Source: Phoebastria nigripes (Eukaryota > Chordata > Aves > Procellariiformes > Diomedeidae). From it: a stretch of 64,000 nt of DNA. Positions 28,173-39,814 of the stretch are shown piece by piece (the stretch's first letter is position 1; the number at the start of each line of letters is the position of its first letter). The position numbers and the translations under genes are program-made. The stretch is from contig JAYKAV010002971.1 in assembly GCA_035582835.1 (NCBI GenBank), positions 186,001-250,000 on the forward strand, read 5' to 3'. The notes under the pieces are model-generated. The model had not been told where the DNA came from. It worked only from the letters and a program-made list of their open reading frames with translations, and ran no database searches.

Positions 28173-28625
28173 AGAATCATAAAATCATTTAGGTTGGAAA
28201 AGACCTTTAAGATCATCGAGTTCAACCATAAACCTAACACTGCCAAGTCCACCACTAAACCATGTCCCTAAGCACCACATCTACACGTCTTTTAAATACC
28301 TCCAGGGATGGTGACTCAACCACTTCCCTGGGCAGCCTGTTCCAATGCCTGATAACCCTTTGAATGAAGAAGTTTTTCCTAATGTCCAACCTAAACCTCC
28401 CCTGGTGCAATTTGAGGCCATTTCCTCTCGGCCTATCACTTGTTACCTGGGAAAAGAGACCGACACCCACCTCACTACAACCTCCTGTCAGGTAGTTGTA
28501 GAGCGTGATAAGGTCTCCCCTCAGCCTCCTTTCCTCCAGGCTAAACAACCCCAGTTCCCTCAGCCGCTCCTCATAGGACTTGTGCTCTAGACCCTTCACT
28601 GGCTTCATTGCTCTTCTTTGGACAT
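28173..28625 (-). mobile_element. CR1 LINE, 5'-truncated 3' end
   Basis: This is a copy of the CR1 non-LTR retrotransposon lying on the minus strand. The + strand shows hallmark blocks such as TTTAGGTTGGAAAAGACC, CCTCCAGGGATGGTGACTC and TTCCCTGGGCAGCCTGTTCC. The 3' terminus (at 28173) ends in two units of the CR1 octamer tail, read on the minus strand as ATGATTTT and ATGATTCT. The copy carries about 450 bp, covering the end of ORF2 and the short 3' UTR. Similarity to the family stops just after CTTCTTTGGACA near 28624, as expected for 5' truncation during target-primed reverse transcription. No target-site duplication is obvious, which is usual for CR1. The copy is well preserved and much younger than the CR1 relics at 56 and 57.5 kb. 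Confidence 0.97.
28255..28608 (-). pseudogene. CR1 ORF2 C-terminal fragment
   Basis: An uninterrupted 117-codon frame encodes the extreme C-terminus of the CR1 ORF2 polyprotein. The segment contains [19 protein letters not shown] near residues 16-34, [18 protein letters not shown] near residues 88-105, and ends in [11 protein letters not shown] followed by TAG. These are the conserved residues downstream of the reverse transcriptase domain. The full-length ORF2 is several hundred residues, so the endonuclease and reverse transcriptase domains are missing and this copy cannot mobilise itself. The ATG is an internal methionine of the family protein, not a native start. The intact frame shows the insertion is not very old; it is not evidence of expression. 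Confidence 0.93.
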
Positions 28626-31600
28626 GGCAGAATGAGCCAGGAAAAAATAGCCTTGAGAGCCAGTGTATGCAAAAGGCTTTCCTGTAATACCACTTAAAAA
28701 AAGGGCGACATTGCTTTACAATTCACTAAACAACATATTTATTCGCATGCTGACTACATATGTTGTACTTAGATGTCACAGCAGATTACTTGCTAATTAC
28801 ACTAGGAAAAACCCAAGTAATTACCGCAGACTCTTTCCTCTGGTTCAGAAGAGGTCGGAGCCAGACATTTACATGACAAATAATCACACCTACAACTAGC
28901 GGTAGCTGCTTCGAGCAAAAAAGGACCCCTCGCCTTTGGACACGTGTCATTAAGTAATCCATTATTTTTTTTAAACATGCTAAAAACTGGGGATGCACCA
29001 GAAACATGTACACTGAAAAAACTGAAGTGCTCTCGCCGCTAAGGAGTCAGTCTGCTCAGGCCAATGGCACAAAAATCAAATTCTTTCCTAACATTTTATC
29101 TGATCTTTCAGGCTGATAAAAACTTCTTTTCTGCTACTGAATGAAGAAAATCATATTACCAGAGCTGATATTCATCAGAAATATTTTGAACTGAATATGT
29201 GAACTGCTTTTAACTGAGTTTAAATCGATAACTTGACTACTGTGGTTAGTTTTATTGAATTGTACATTGGAATAATATCATTTCAATTATGTTATGATGA
29301 CAGTATTACCCTCCACTATGAGCTGTATTTATTCAGCTGGAAGGTGAGATGTACTACTTCTTCATTTGACAAATCAGACACACCATTGCTTTTAATGCTA
29401 TTTTATTGAATGATCACTGAGGGTTTACACTGCTACACATGTACCATGCTCTTCCCTCGAAACGTCAACACCTTGAAAAGCCTTCATCTTTGATAGCGTT
29501 TCTTTTTCCTTTCAGAAATAAAGCACTGGAGGGAAGTTCAAATGCAATCATATAAACCCACCCAAAACCACGTATGTTAAGTGCCTAGGATCATACATGG
29601 CTGTTTCCACAGATCTGAGCAGGGGTTGGGATGCAAGAGAAGGTCGGTTTGGGGGGCGTGGTTATGCGTACAAGCATTATTTATACATGTGAGATGATAG
29701 CTAAATCTTTATCACTTCTTCCTGGTGGAAATGCAAGAGGGGAGCAGCCTGTCATCTGCTATAAGCATTTGAAATTTTTGTTACCTGTAAGCATTCAGCT
29801 TTAAAGTGGGAGAGGAAAAAAAAAAAGAAAAAAAAAAAAGCACTTGAGGCTCAATTCTATGTTTCCTCCCAAAAGATTTTCATTTTTAAAGCATCCTTTC
29901 ATAGCTTCACATACATAACATTTGTTGTCGTCTTTGTCCTGTTTACATCCAATAGAGTTTAAAACCACAAAGAAGAAGTGGCAAGCAGAAACAACTCATC
30001 ACCCTAATACAGCACTTGTCAGCGATGAACTTCAGAGCACTTGGCAAAGGTGGTCAGAATCATTAACCCCATTTCAATGGGGTTTAGATGCAACAAGGAA
30101 ATCCAAAACAGAAAGAATGACCCACGCACACAAGCCAGGAATAGGATCCTGCTCTCCTGTCCAGCCCTGGGAACACTGCAAACTCATTTTATATTATAAA
30201 ATTACGACCATTGTCGTAGATGTGCTGTACAGAAGGCTCCTTTTTTCCTCCAAGCACCAAAACCTCAAACTCTAAACCTCCATTCCTGAACTGCCTATAA
30301 TCAAGGCAGCTTTTTTTTTTTTCCTTTGGTGTATCAAAAAGCAGAGTCACTGAGTTTTGTCTAATTGTTTGACTAATGGTCACAGAAATCACCACTGTCT
30401 TCAATTACCTTGGCAGCATTAAAAAGGACTATTTTTTCCTTTACATGGATAAAATGCTACTGAATAGATTTCCCCACAATAACCAATAATCAGCTTTTAA
30501 GTCCCACATTAGTCAATGATGTTCTCTTTCCATTGACTTGGGATGATGCTGATTTTTCATAAGCAGGAGAGGAGAAGTCTCCTTCCTTGGAGACATCCAG
30601 ATTTCATTACTTTCTGTACCTGGGTCCCTCTGTATATCCCTGACCTGTGATAAATGCACTGCCTCTTGCTTCCTCATAGGGAAACCATAACGTGGGAAAC
30701 CAAACATTCACATAGGGCCCCATTCACATAAACCCTCACTTCTGCAAATAGGAGCATAAAGTCAACGTACATTTGTTCTTTAAATTAATCTGAAATGGGA
30801 CTCTAAGAGACCCAAATGTCACCTGCTTCAGTTAGGTCTCCTCTACTCACAAAATACCATTCCGAGAGACATCTGTGTCCGCATACGCTGCTGCTGTGGT
30901 CTAGCCAAGAAACTATTACCACTTTGCAGCCTTCAATTTAAGAGCATCAGTGTGTGACAATTAGATATATTAAATTCTGTTAGGCCAACAAAACTTACGA
31001 TTTAACTAGCAGAACACATACCAATAAATTATATGTAATTTTTCTATCAGCAATTAATCCGCTAGACTTCATGCCTTGATCATGATACTTCTGGGTTTCA
31101 CTTTTCCAAAAAAAACATTACAGATATGCAGGAAAGCGCCAAGTTACACCACTACCTATAATTTCATTCTCCTTGCTGCCAAGCTGAGCCTGGGTCTTTT
31201 GCTATGCGTACAAATGCTAATTACAGCTCAACACTAATGCTAATCCTGACATCTGCTAATTAAAAGATCACATCTTCTGCAGAGTCAGCAGTGCTATTCA
31301 AATGAAAACATTAATCACTTTAAAATTTAAAAAAAAAAAAAAAATCAATCAACAAAGCAGGAATTTTAGTCCTTGGTTCAATTAATATCAAAGTTCAAAC
31401 TGGGAGTACTCAAGAGCAAGTGTCAGTACGTTCTCCGAGAATATCTGATACTCAGTAAAAAGGGAATTTTTCAGAACTGTGTGATTTCTCTGTTCTCAGT
31501 AATTGTCCACTTTCTCTCTTATTCCTTCTTTAATCCTTGCTTCTCTATAATCGCAGCACCTCTGAAACTCAAGACCAGCCCTAGCCAACAACTCAGGGTA

Positions 31601-33730
31601 TAACCAAGGCAAGCACATTAATCTACGTGTGTACATTTAAATAGCTAAGATGTCCCACTTAAGCTTAATGGGTCCACTCTTTTCTACAGCTAACACATGC
31701 ACCTACAGGATCAGGGCCCTCATGGGCAATTACAATCCATTTACATTCTTTACTATCAACCACCTCTTGGAGAGGACAGTCCAGATTTGATTCCCATTTC
31801 AGCACACACAGTAGGCAGGGAAGAAGGATCAAAAGCAGGATGCAAACCTGGACACAAAAAGCATCCACCCCATGAATTAAATATTGAGATCATAAAACCC
31901 CACCAAACAGCCTGCACATGCCTGGACCTAACACACAGGCTCCCCGATTCACCCATTCCTACCCCAACCCCTGTTACTTTACATTTTGTCCCCAGTCCTT
32001 GTTTTTCCTTCGAGGGACTTCCCACTGCCCAGCACCTCCATCCATCCAGATTTAGAGCCCTCCTGCAGGGCAGCTTTGCTCACTCCATGAAGGGAGCTGC
32101 CACTTCCCAGACACTGCTTGCCAGTTACTTCTTCCATTAGTTTCTTCAGTGCTTGGAAACCATGGTACAGGTGCTCCACAGGTAAAGTAGTCCTGAATAG
32201 ACAAGGACTCTCTTGAATTCGGGAGTCTTCTCCACCTCTTTCTGGAAAGGCAGGTGCTGCACAAGTAGGCATTTCTGTTCCTTCTGCAGCTTTGTCTTTC
32301 TCCCTGGTTATTTTTGGCCACCAGACACTTAACACCTTGGGTTAGGTTTTCAATGGTTCTTGTTAAATTTTGGATGGGGATTCTGTGAGCTGCTCCATTC
32401 TGGAGAAATACATTTGCATTTCTGGGTGAAGGAGAAGATGGAGGTGTTGAAGTAGCTCTGTCTTTACCCAGCCTTTGCTCCAGAGATGTCGTGAAAGTGG
32501 GTCAGGAGCTCCTGGAAGTCCACCCAAGTTCCGAAAGCACCAAACCCAGCCACTGTTGTGAGAAAGTCAACTCTGAACAGGGCCAAGTCCCAGCACAACA
32601 CATCCAGAGAGTCAGCACGTGCCCAATGCAGTTTTTTGACTCTTCATGGCCTTTATCAGAGATAGGATTATTGGGTTCTCAGAAAATCAGACAGACTAAT
32701 CCAGTTTCCAAGGCAATGAGAAGAAACTGGTAGTAACTGGAGATTTTGAGAAGATGCAGAGAAGATGCAACCCAATGGCATCCCAACAGCAACAGTCTCC
32801 TATGGAGCCACCTTTTAAAAATCATGTGCCAGAAGGATGCCTATTGATAAACATGAGGCATGGGAAGTCGCCTCAATAAAAAATAAAATTAGCTTGTCTT
32901 AGTGGGGCAATACTCCTACAACCTTCCAAAAGAAAGAAACAATCCCAGCAAAAAGAAAAAGCCCATGAGCAACAGCAGCTTCCAAGCCAGCATTGGGCCA
33001 GCAGCAAAATAAGGCTCTTCACTCATTTAGCATGCTACTGTTTAAAATTTGTTTAAAATAGTCTGCATTTATTGTTTTGCTGTAGCATAATAGAAAAAAA
33101 AAAAAAAAAGAGCTCGTTGAATTTGTTATACCAGTTAATATTTTTATTTATAAGGAAACCACAAATCGAGTTTACTGCCTTTTTAACAATGCTAATATGA
33201 AAATGTTCTTTTGATGTAAGGTGCCAAGGTTTCTTTCCTTCACCTTCTCAGCTACATCCCCTGCAATTGCCATCTTACTTGCACTTTAAAATTTCTACTC
33301 TGGGGAAGCCTTACATTGTAATATATCTCTGGCTAATAATACACTGTGGCCAGTTATAAATTAGTCATGTTCATAAAAGGTCTAACAAAGTTACCAGTAT
33401 CGTTCTGTAATGCACAAGCAATATTACCAAGTCTGATTTAAATAGAATAGGCAATTCAATCAAGCAAAAAATGTGACAGAGCCTTCCAACTGCAAAAGAA
33501 TCTTAAATCATTAATGAAACTAAGAATTTAATGTATGCAAATTAAATTATATATGCATATTTCAATGGGCTAAAAGTTTATGGGCATACTTTACTCAGGA
33601 ATCTGTCTTGTGATACGATTAGAAAGAAATGGTGACAATTCAGATTTTTTATTACTTTGGACTGTAAAGCGTTCATATAATTTATGTTCACTTAAAAAGG
33701 TACAAAAATCCATCAATTAAAGCCAGACTT
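28626..33730. other. Non-coding stretch
   Basis: No gene can be supported. A tracts or mixed A/G tracts occur at about 29817-29839 and 31328-31344, and a T tract at about 30311-30322. Around 32000-32640 the sequence is locally richer in G+C and several minus-strand frames stay open for 80-120 codons, but they do not join in one frame and match no family I recognise. The piece at about 30715-30770 (AGGGCCCCATTCACATAAAC) may be another scrap of an ancient palindromic repeat. Confidence 0.55.
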
Positions 33731-33808
33731 CAGATGGTATAAATAGACTGCAGCCCCACTGAAGGTGCTATAAGCACCGTCTCAATACATTTGAGGATCA
33801 GGTCTCAC
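33731..33808. repeat. Decayed palindromic repeat (MITE-like)
   Basis: The sequence contains GATGGTATAAATAGACTGCA, then GCCCCACTGAAGGTGC, and ends GAGGATCAGGTCT. This order (TGGTGTAAAT, then CCACTGAAG, then GAGGATCTGGCC) is a recurrent ancient palindromic repeat of bird, turtle and crocodilian genomes. The two halves are now poorly complementary, so the copy is old. The family name was not assigned. Confidence 0.5.
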
Positions 33809-34471
33809 TAGTCTCCGCTTGCAAAAAAAAAAAAAAACACAAAACTGAGGTTATGAAAACCTGGGCACCAGCTTTCACAGAATTTGAAGAAAATAATGAG
33901 ACCTCTCCTCCTCTGGTAATCAAATTTGGCAATAGGTTCAAAAGTTACCAGGGCATGACACTGGGCACATGGACCTGGACAACCATTAAATAAGCTTTCT
34001 TTCCTGGCAAAACACTTTTTAAAGGTGGGAAGAGAATATATGATAAAATATTAATCTGACTGATTGTGTTGTAAAAAAAAGTTACAATCCGATTGCAGAG
34101 GATATGACATCTCATGGCTACTAAATATGTCTTAAAAATTAGCATGTTGAAGCTTTTCCCCGTTTTAGTAAAGCAGGCCAAAGAAACATTCCCCCCAACC
34201 AAATGTCAAGGTTTTTTTGACTTCTGAAATCTAACCCAATATTTCCTGCTATAAGCCATTCACTGGGAAGACATGAAAATCCAGGCAGTCAATGGGCCCT
34301 TTAGGAAACTAATTTTTTTTTTTCCCCCAGCACAGAGAATTGCTCTATTACACTGATAAAAATACACACTTACATTGCCACAGTGAAAGCATCCATTGAA
34401 GTTCAGGGCAGTAAATGAGAAACAAGATGTCATTTTCCAGTCTGAGGCAGAATTTACTAATTTACTACCTA
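33809..34471. other. Non-coding stretch
   Basis: Nothing is recognised apart from a 14-base A tract at about 33823-33836 and a T tract just after 34312. Confidence 0.55.
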
Positions 34472-34560
34472 CCCCTTTTTCTTTTTTTCTTTTTTTTCCT
34501 TTTTTTTTTCCTCCTTTTTTTCCCCTTTCTTTTTTTCCTCTTCCCCCCCCCCCTCCCCCC
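34472..34560. repeat. 89-base uninterrupted polypyrimidine tract
   Basis: The + strand holds 89 consecutive C or T bases: T runs broken by C, ending in a C12-T-C6 block. On the minus strand this is a G-run followed by an A/G tract. G-runs of this length can form quadruplex structures, and homopurine tracts can form triplexes; both are general knowledge, not seen here. A similar tract lies in the opposite orientation at 46598-46725. Confidence 0.95.
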
Positions 34561-37279
34561 AGCAGAATAACAACACTCCCAATGAACAAATCACAGCAAA
34601 GGAGAAGTACCAAGGCAGACGTTCCCAGCTAATGCAGAAATGGTGCCCACGGAGCCAAAACTCACCAACTTCACCAGCTGTGCTGCACCAGCGACTTCTG
34701 CCAAGATGCTAAGCCCTCCCCATTTGAGGTGGAAATCTGTTTTAGGCTCAAACCCAGCAAAGCCTATGCTCAACTGCAAGGGAGGATTTAAGCCCTATTA
34801 CTGCATCTGCATAAATGCTGTGTTGAATTAAGACTCTGCCCGTTTACACCTCTTCCTGTTATCATTTCTCTCTGGGCAATCACTAAATCACATAGGATCT
34901 AATGACCTAATTAAAACATTTCTTAATGCTCACAGCATTTGTGATGCCAGCTTTCAACACAACTAATGGCAAATGAAGGTTAATAACTGGTAATTATCAT
35001 ACTCCTTTTAAGATTTTGTTTTTAAACAAAAGAGTGAAAATATGAAAAATAAATCACTGCAAGAAAAGAGCAAGCGCATATGCCATTCCTGAACAGCGTT
35101 AAACACTATTCACAAGAATACATAAGCTATAAAGGCCAAATATTAAAAACATTCAAGGTATTCTTGCAGTATGAATCTTAAGAGACTGCACATACTCAGA
35201 ATTTCAGCTTTAAAAAAAGAGCCACCTGTAGAAAAAGCTATCAAAATACTACCTTACCAATCTATAGAAGTCAGACTGATGTCTTGCTAAGATACAATTA
35301 TTGAAATGCATCCTTTACCTTTTCATTGCTCTGTAAGCAAGCTTGTTCTTTGCTACAACTGTCCTTTCACATATGTATGCCAACCAGTCCCCATGCCCCA
35401 TTTTTACTAATGGAGCTTCAAATTTACATACTTTCTAAAAAAAAAAAACAAACCACCAACTTTAAAGAAATAATAATAATAATAAAAAATCAACACTACA
35501 GAAGTCACAGCAGCTCCATGAACAGTTTGTATTAACAGCTGCTGTAAAACCAGAGGGAACACAAGCCTACATTAAAATAATATTTAAGATTCTCACAACA
35601 AGAGACTAGCAGATTTGCAGAAATACAGAATGATATTCAGAAAGAAGCTGGTGCTTGGACTTGTCTATTCAAGTATGTCCTTCAGTAGGAAAGGCTGGTC
35701 TTAATGCAACGCCTCGATGCTATTCAGGCTCAATCAGATCTTTCTTACAGAGGCAGATGCTAAAGCTGTATTGACCAGAGCCCCTAGTGTACCATAAGAT
35801 CTAAGCAGAAACCTAGTTTTTTCCAATAAAAGGAGGATTTGTTCAGATTTCAAATTTGCAAATATTAGGAAAATTACTGAAAAGAAGATTCAACTAAGAT
35901 ATCATTAAAATATCATGTTTAAATCCCTTGGACCCTGGCTCTGTCTGCAAGTGCTGCCCTGGAGAGGAACAGAGGCAGATTTTGAACTCACACTTAGGAG
36001 CTTTACAAAGTTATAGCCTTCACGCTGCTCAAAGGTTTTTTAATGCAAATTAATTTTATTCAAAATGAACACACGTGTCTTTGTGACCTCAAGAAATTTT
36101 CAGGACAGGTCTGTGCAAAAGCACTTCACTCGGCCACTGTAGTTAGGGGATAATGCTGACCTGAAAGTAAGTAAAGATGTTTGACACACTGATAAATCCC
36201 CAGCAATTGGAGCAAATCCAGAGAACTATGCTGTAAACACACACAACCAAATCGTAAAAGATGCCCTAAATCTGAGAGAGATTGTTGTAATGAAACACAC
36301 GCATAGTTTCATAAGACTATGAAGATGCTTCATAATCAATGACTTCAAGCGAAATTACCAAGTCCAAGGGCTACCAAGTAACCCTGAAGAGAACATTCTC
36401 AAACCCCTGAATCAGAATTGGTCATCTCCAGCAAAGGTGGCTGAAATTTTCAAGTAATATTATCCCTTTATTTTCTTTTTTGAGGCAATGAGTCATACAA
36501 AGTCCTTTATTGGATCTAACCCCATGTGGTTTCCCTTCGATTTTTTAATTTGATCTGACAATTATGACTGTAAAGCACAAATTGAGTTTTTAAGCCACAC
36601 TGAAGTAAACACTCAGCAACATCTGCTTTGTTTCCATTGTTCATTTAAAACTTATTCAGAGCAATGGAAGTTTTAAATGCTCCTTCATCATTAGCTGACA
36701 TTCTGTTTTTAAATACTTCTATCAGCTCTGCTTTTATTTAGAGAAAGTAACATACGCCGTTTTACATCAAGACTAAAGAACAAAGAAATCCTCCCTTAGT
36801 CCTCTAATGAGGGCAAAATCATCCAAACAATGGCATCACAGAAATTATACCAGCTGTAAAAAAAAAACCAAAAAAACAAAAAACCAGCCACCAGTGTGTT
36901 ACTACTATAGTGCAATCCTAAAAATCCCCATCTCCATTCAATTCAAAACGAAGGGCTGTTCAAGGATTCAGTCACCTGCTTAAAAAAATTAAAACCAACA
37001 GTGCAGAGAAGAAACCAGCACCAAATAATTAGGAATGGGGTGAGTGAATTTAGTGCTACGTATCTACAATATTGATGGATTCGGGCATGTGCTATGCATA
37101 TATAGCTCTGCTTTTAAGATGCAAGATGAAGTTTGCTCTCGTGTCTTTCTCTGAAGTTCTGTGTAAGTTGTAAAACGAGTTTGCACAATGCTGAGGTTCA
37201 ATTCTGTCTGGTTTTATTGGAGTATATTAGAAACAGTGCGAAGAAAGAGAACAGAACACACCTTGCTTAGCAAGTTACC
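34561..37279. other. Non-coding stretch
   Basis: No gene or interspersed repeat is recognised. It holds a short A tract with CAAACC interruptions at about 35437-35455, an AAT-like run near 35469-35487 and an A-rich tract at about 36857-36885. The motif ATGCAAATTAA occurs at 36043-36053 and also at 33535-33545; it is POU/octamer-like, but a motif this short is expected by chance. Confidence 0.55.
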
Positions 37280-37384
37280 ATACATATATATACACACATA
37301 TACATACATATATCTATATGTATATCCATGTATATGTATGTACACATTCCTACACACATATATAAATGTGTAATATATATATAT
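37280..37384. repeat. Compound (TA)/(CATA) microsatellite
   Basis: About 105 bases consist almost wholly of TA, CATA and GTAT units, with small interruptions (CCATG, CATTCC). The left part is rich in ACATA and the middle in TGTAT, so the tract is partly self-complementary and could fold back. It is likely length-polymorphic. Confidence 0.85.
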
Positions 37385-37816
37385 GCGATGTTCAGTGTTC
37401 CCTAGAGCAAGAGACTTAGCCAACACATTGGGGACTGACCTTCAGAGCACCTACGGTTGGAAACAGGAAGGTTGGGAGAGCCACCAACACCCCAGAGAAA
37501 ACCTCATACACATTTTGAGCAGCTTTGCACTCCCCACACCGTCCCGCAGCTTGTGCTACTACCACACAGCTACACGAAAAACAGCTGTAAACCAGCCAGA
37601 AAAACGATCCCAGGCGAAAACAGCCCAGCAACAGCTACAAACCCAATGTAGATTTTAAAATTAGAGCTTCATTTCCCAGCCTGGTTCCCCATACAGCCAC
37701 AGAAACAGATGGCAAAATGAAGGGGTTTGATTTGGGGGTGGAGGGGAAGCAGCCAAAACTTGCACTGGAACATCTGTCCAAACTGCAGCTCTCAGGGACT
37801 CAAGAAAGGAGGGTAG

Positions 37817-37840
37817 AAAAAAATTTTTTTTTTTTTTTTT
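37817..37840. repeat. A7T17 tract
   Basis: Seven A bases are followed directly by seventeen T bases. It is a self-complementary junction and the longest T tract in this half of the window. Confidence 0.9.
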
Positions 37841-38487
37841 GAGTCTTAAAAGACTAGTAGGATCTATGCACACCATATTCATAGGACGTAGCTTTGTTAG
37901 ATAAACCCTTAATTTGTCAGGGACCAGGAGCTTAGGGATGCAATCTGGGGAGCTCCTCTCCCACCAACAGGCTCAGCATCCCAAAGCACCTACCCAAGGG
38001 ATGCCTTCCCACACGAGTCAAGGCACACACGTCTCCCAGCATCTGCCTTTTCAGCATCTTCACAGACTTTTATGTTTCAGTCCTTGAAAGAAAAAGGGAG
38101 AGTAGAGGTGTAATTGCTCAGGTTTGCAGGCTACTACATGTTCTTGGGGAAAAAAGCCATGGAGGTACAAAAGCACACGATGGGAGTCCCACTCTCAACG
38201 TACAAGACTGCACAAAAACTAACAGGAGGGATCAGTCATATTCCACCANGCTTGCATTTATTTTTGTGATATTTAAGGTACATGCCTTACACCAATTCAA
38301 CTCTTGCCAGTCCTCCTTTGAGTAAGCGAGAGCTCCTCCTGGGCACAAGCTCTGTGAAGACCGGGGGCCATTTCAGTTCCTCCCCATGCACTTCCCTGTG
38401 CATCAGCTTTGCTGCTCCAGGTACCAGCTTATCACGCAGATTCATATTTAAATTGGAAATGCACTGCAAGCCAAGGAGAGTAATTTC

Positions 38488-38650
38488 CTGGGGTGGGATT
38501 CACCTCCTCCATCTTAAGGTATCGGCAATGTAAATGTCTCTATCTGAGTTTGTCACCTTAGGCTTCCTTTACAGTCAGCAGAGAGAAATAAGCTTTTTAG
38601 GGTGCAATTCATCTGACCTATTTTAAATGTCTACATGAGAAGGAAAGGAA
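38488..38650. repeat. Candidate decayed sauropsid repeat
   Basis: The blocks GGGATTCACCTCCTCCATCT and TTAGGGTGCAATTCATCTGA lie about 115 bases apart. They resemble opposite ends of old palindromic repeats that carry an AATTCA(C/T)CT motif. The match is from memory and weak, and internal complementarity is poor. Confidence 0.25.
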
Positions 38651-38770
38651 TCATGCCTCAGAAGTGCCTGCCTCCTTCCATTAGCTAGAAGGCCAGTTTA
38701 AATGATTAGCTTGCATACAGACACCTCTGTTCAGCCAGATAAACTAAACCTACCTCATCCTTCTCCTTTT

Positions 38771-38832
38771 AAAAAACAAAAAAACAAACAAAAAACCCCC
38801 CAAAAAACCAAAACCCACCCAAAAAACCCACA
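38771..38832. repeat. 62-base A/C-only tract
   Basis: From 38771 to 38832 the + strand contains only A and C, for example runs of A separated by C, then CCCCCC. A and C dominance continues with few exceptions to about 38865. It has no simple unit, so it is a low-complexity strand-biased tract rather than a microsatellite. Confidence 0.85.
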
Positions 38833-39786
38833 GAATCAAAACAAAACACCACAAAAGCCACCCACGCTAATCCCACAGCAAAAGTGGGGTGCAGAATAAA
38901 AGAATAAAATTAGAAAAATATCAATTAGTTAAACAAACAAGCCAGAACAATGCCTGCTACCTGTGCACCACACTTTAGCACTGCAATAAAAGCTTGCTAA
39001 TGAGCCTGTTAACCATCCCAGGCTTATCNGCTAGCAGCCTACAGCAGTGACAGGCCGGCCAACCACCAAACATGCCCCGGTGGATGCTCTCCAGCTGCGG
39101 CAGCATCTCGCTCTGCGTGGCTTAGCCCAACTCAGTGACCAGGCAGGTACCAGGAGAGCAGGCAGGCTGCTCACTGGGATGCTTTTCTAGATACTTGACC
39201 GGCTCAAATAATTTTGTTCAGGTATTTCAGGGAGAAGAGAAAAAGGTAAACTCACAAGAATGCCATACTCATCAAAAAGCAGCCAGCAGAAGCTCAAGCA
39301 GTTTGGAGCCAAGGTTAGTTGTAAGGAAAAGCTAAGCACTTGTCAGTATAAAAATACACACAAGTAGGATCCAAGCATCATCCACTATTTCTGCATAAAG
39401 TAATAAATAAAAAAAAAAAAGTTTTGTATCTTTGTTCCTCTCATATCCAATGTATAACAGGTGTTATTTCTGGAACAGCAACAACTTCTGAGGTACCTCC
39501 AAAATTCACAGGCTTTGGCACATAATGATTTTGGTGAAGTCGCTGTACACATGCAACTTCCCACTGGAGCGTTCAAACATCATTTTCAATCAGTGGCATA
39601 CATAGAGCTGTCTAAANAGAAAAGACACGACAGAGAAAAGAAACGATAAAGGTCAGCACAGGGACTGAAGGAAGTTCAGCAGACGGATCATGTGGCACGA
39701 GGGGATTACACCATGCCACACTCATACAAGTGAACTCAATACTTCTGCTGCTGGTACCTGCAGGCGATGGCCCTGTTAATCATGTG

Positions 39787-39814
39787 TAAGTAATAACCTG
39801 TAAGTTATTACTTA
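39787..39814. repeat. Perfect 11-bp inverted repeat, 6-base loop
   Basis: TAAGTAATAAC at 39787-39797 is followed by the loop CTGTAA and the exact reverse complement GTTATTACTTA at 39804-39814. It is AT-rich, so chance is possible. It is too short for a microRNA precursor. Confidence 0.8.

Noticed and set aside
1544..36050. Octamer-like ATGCAAAT or ATTTGCAT sites at 1544, 2367, 21013, 32412, 33535 and 36043
   Set aside because: The number is close to what an AT-rich sequence of this size would give by chance.
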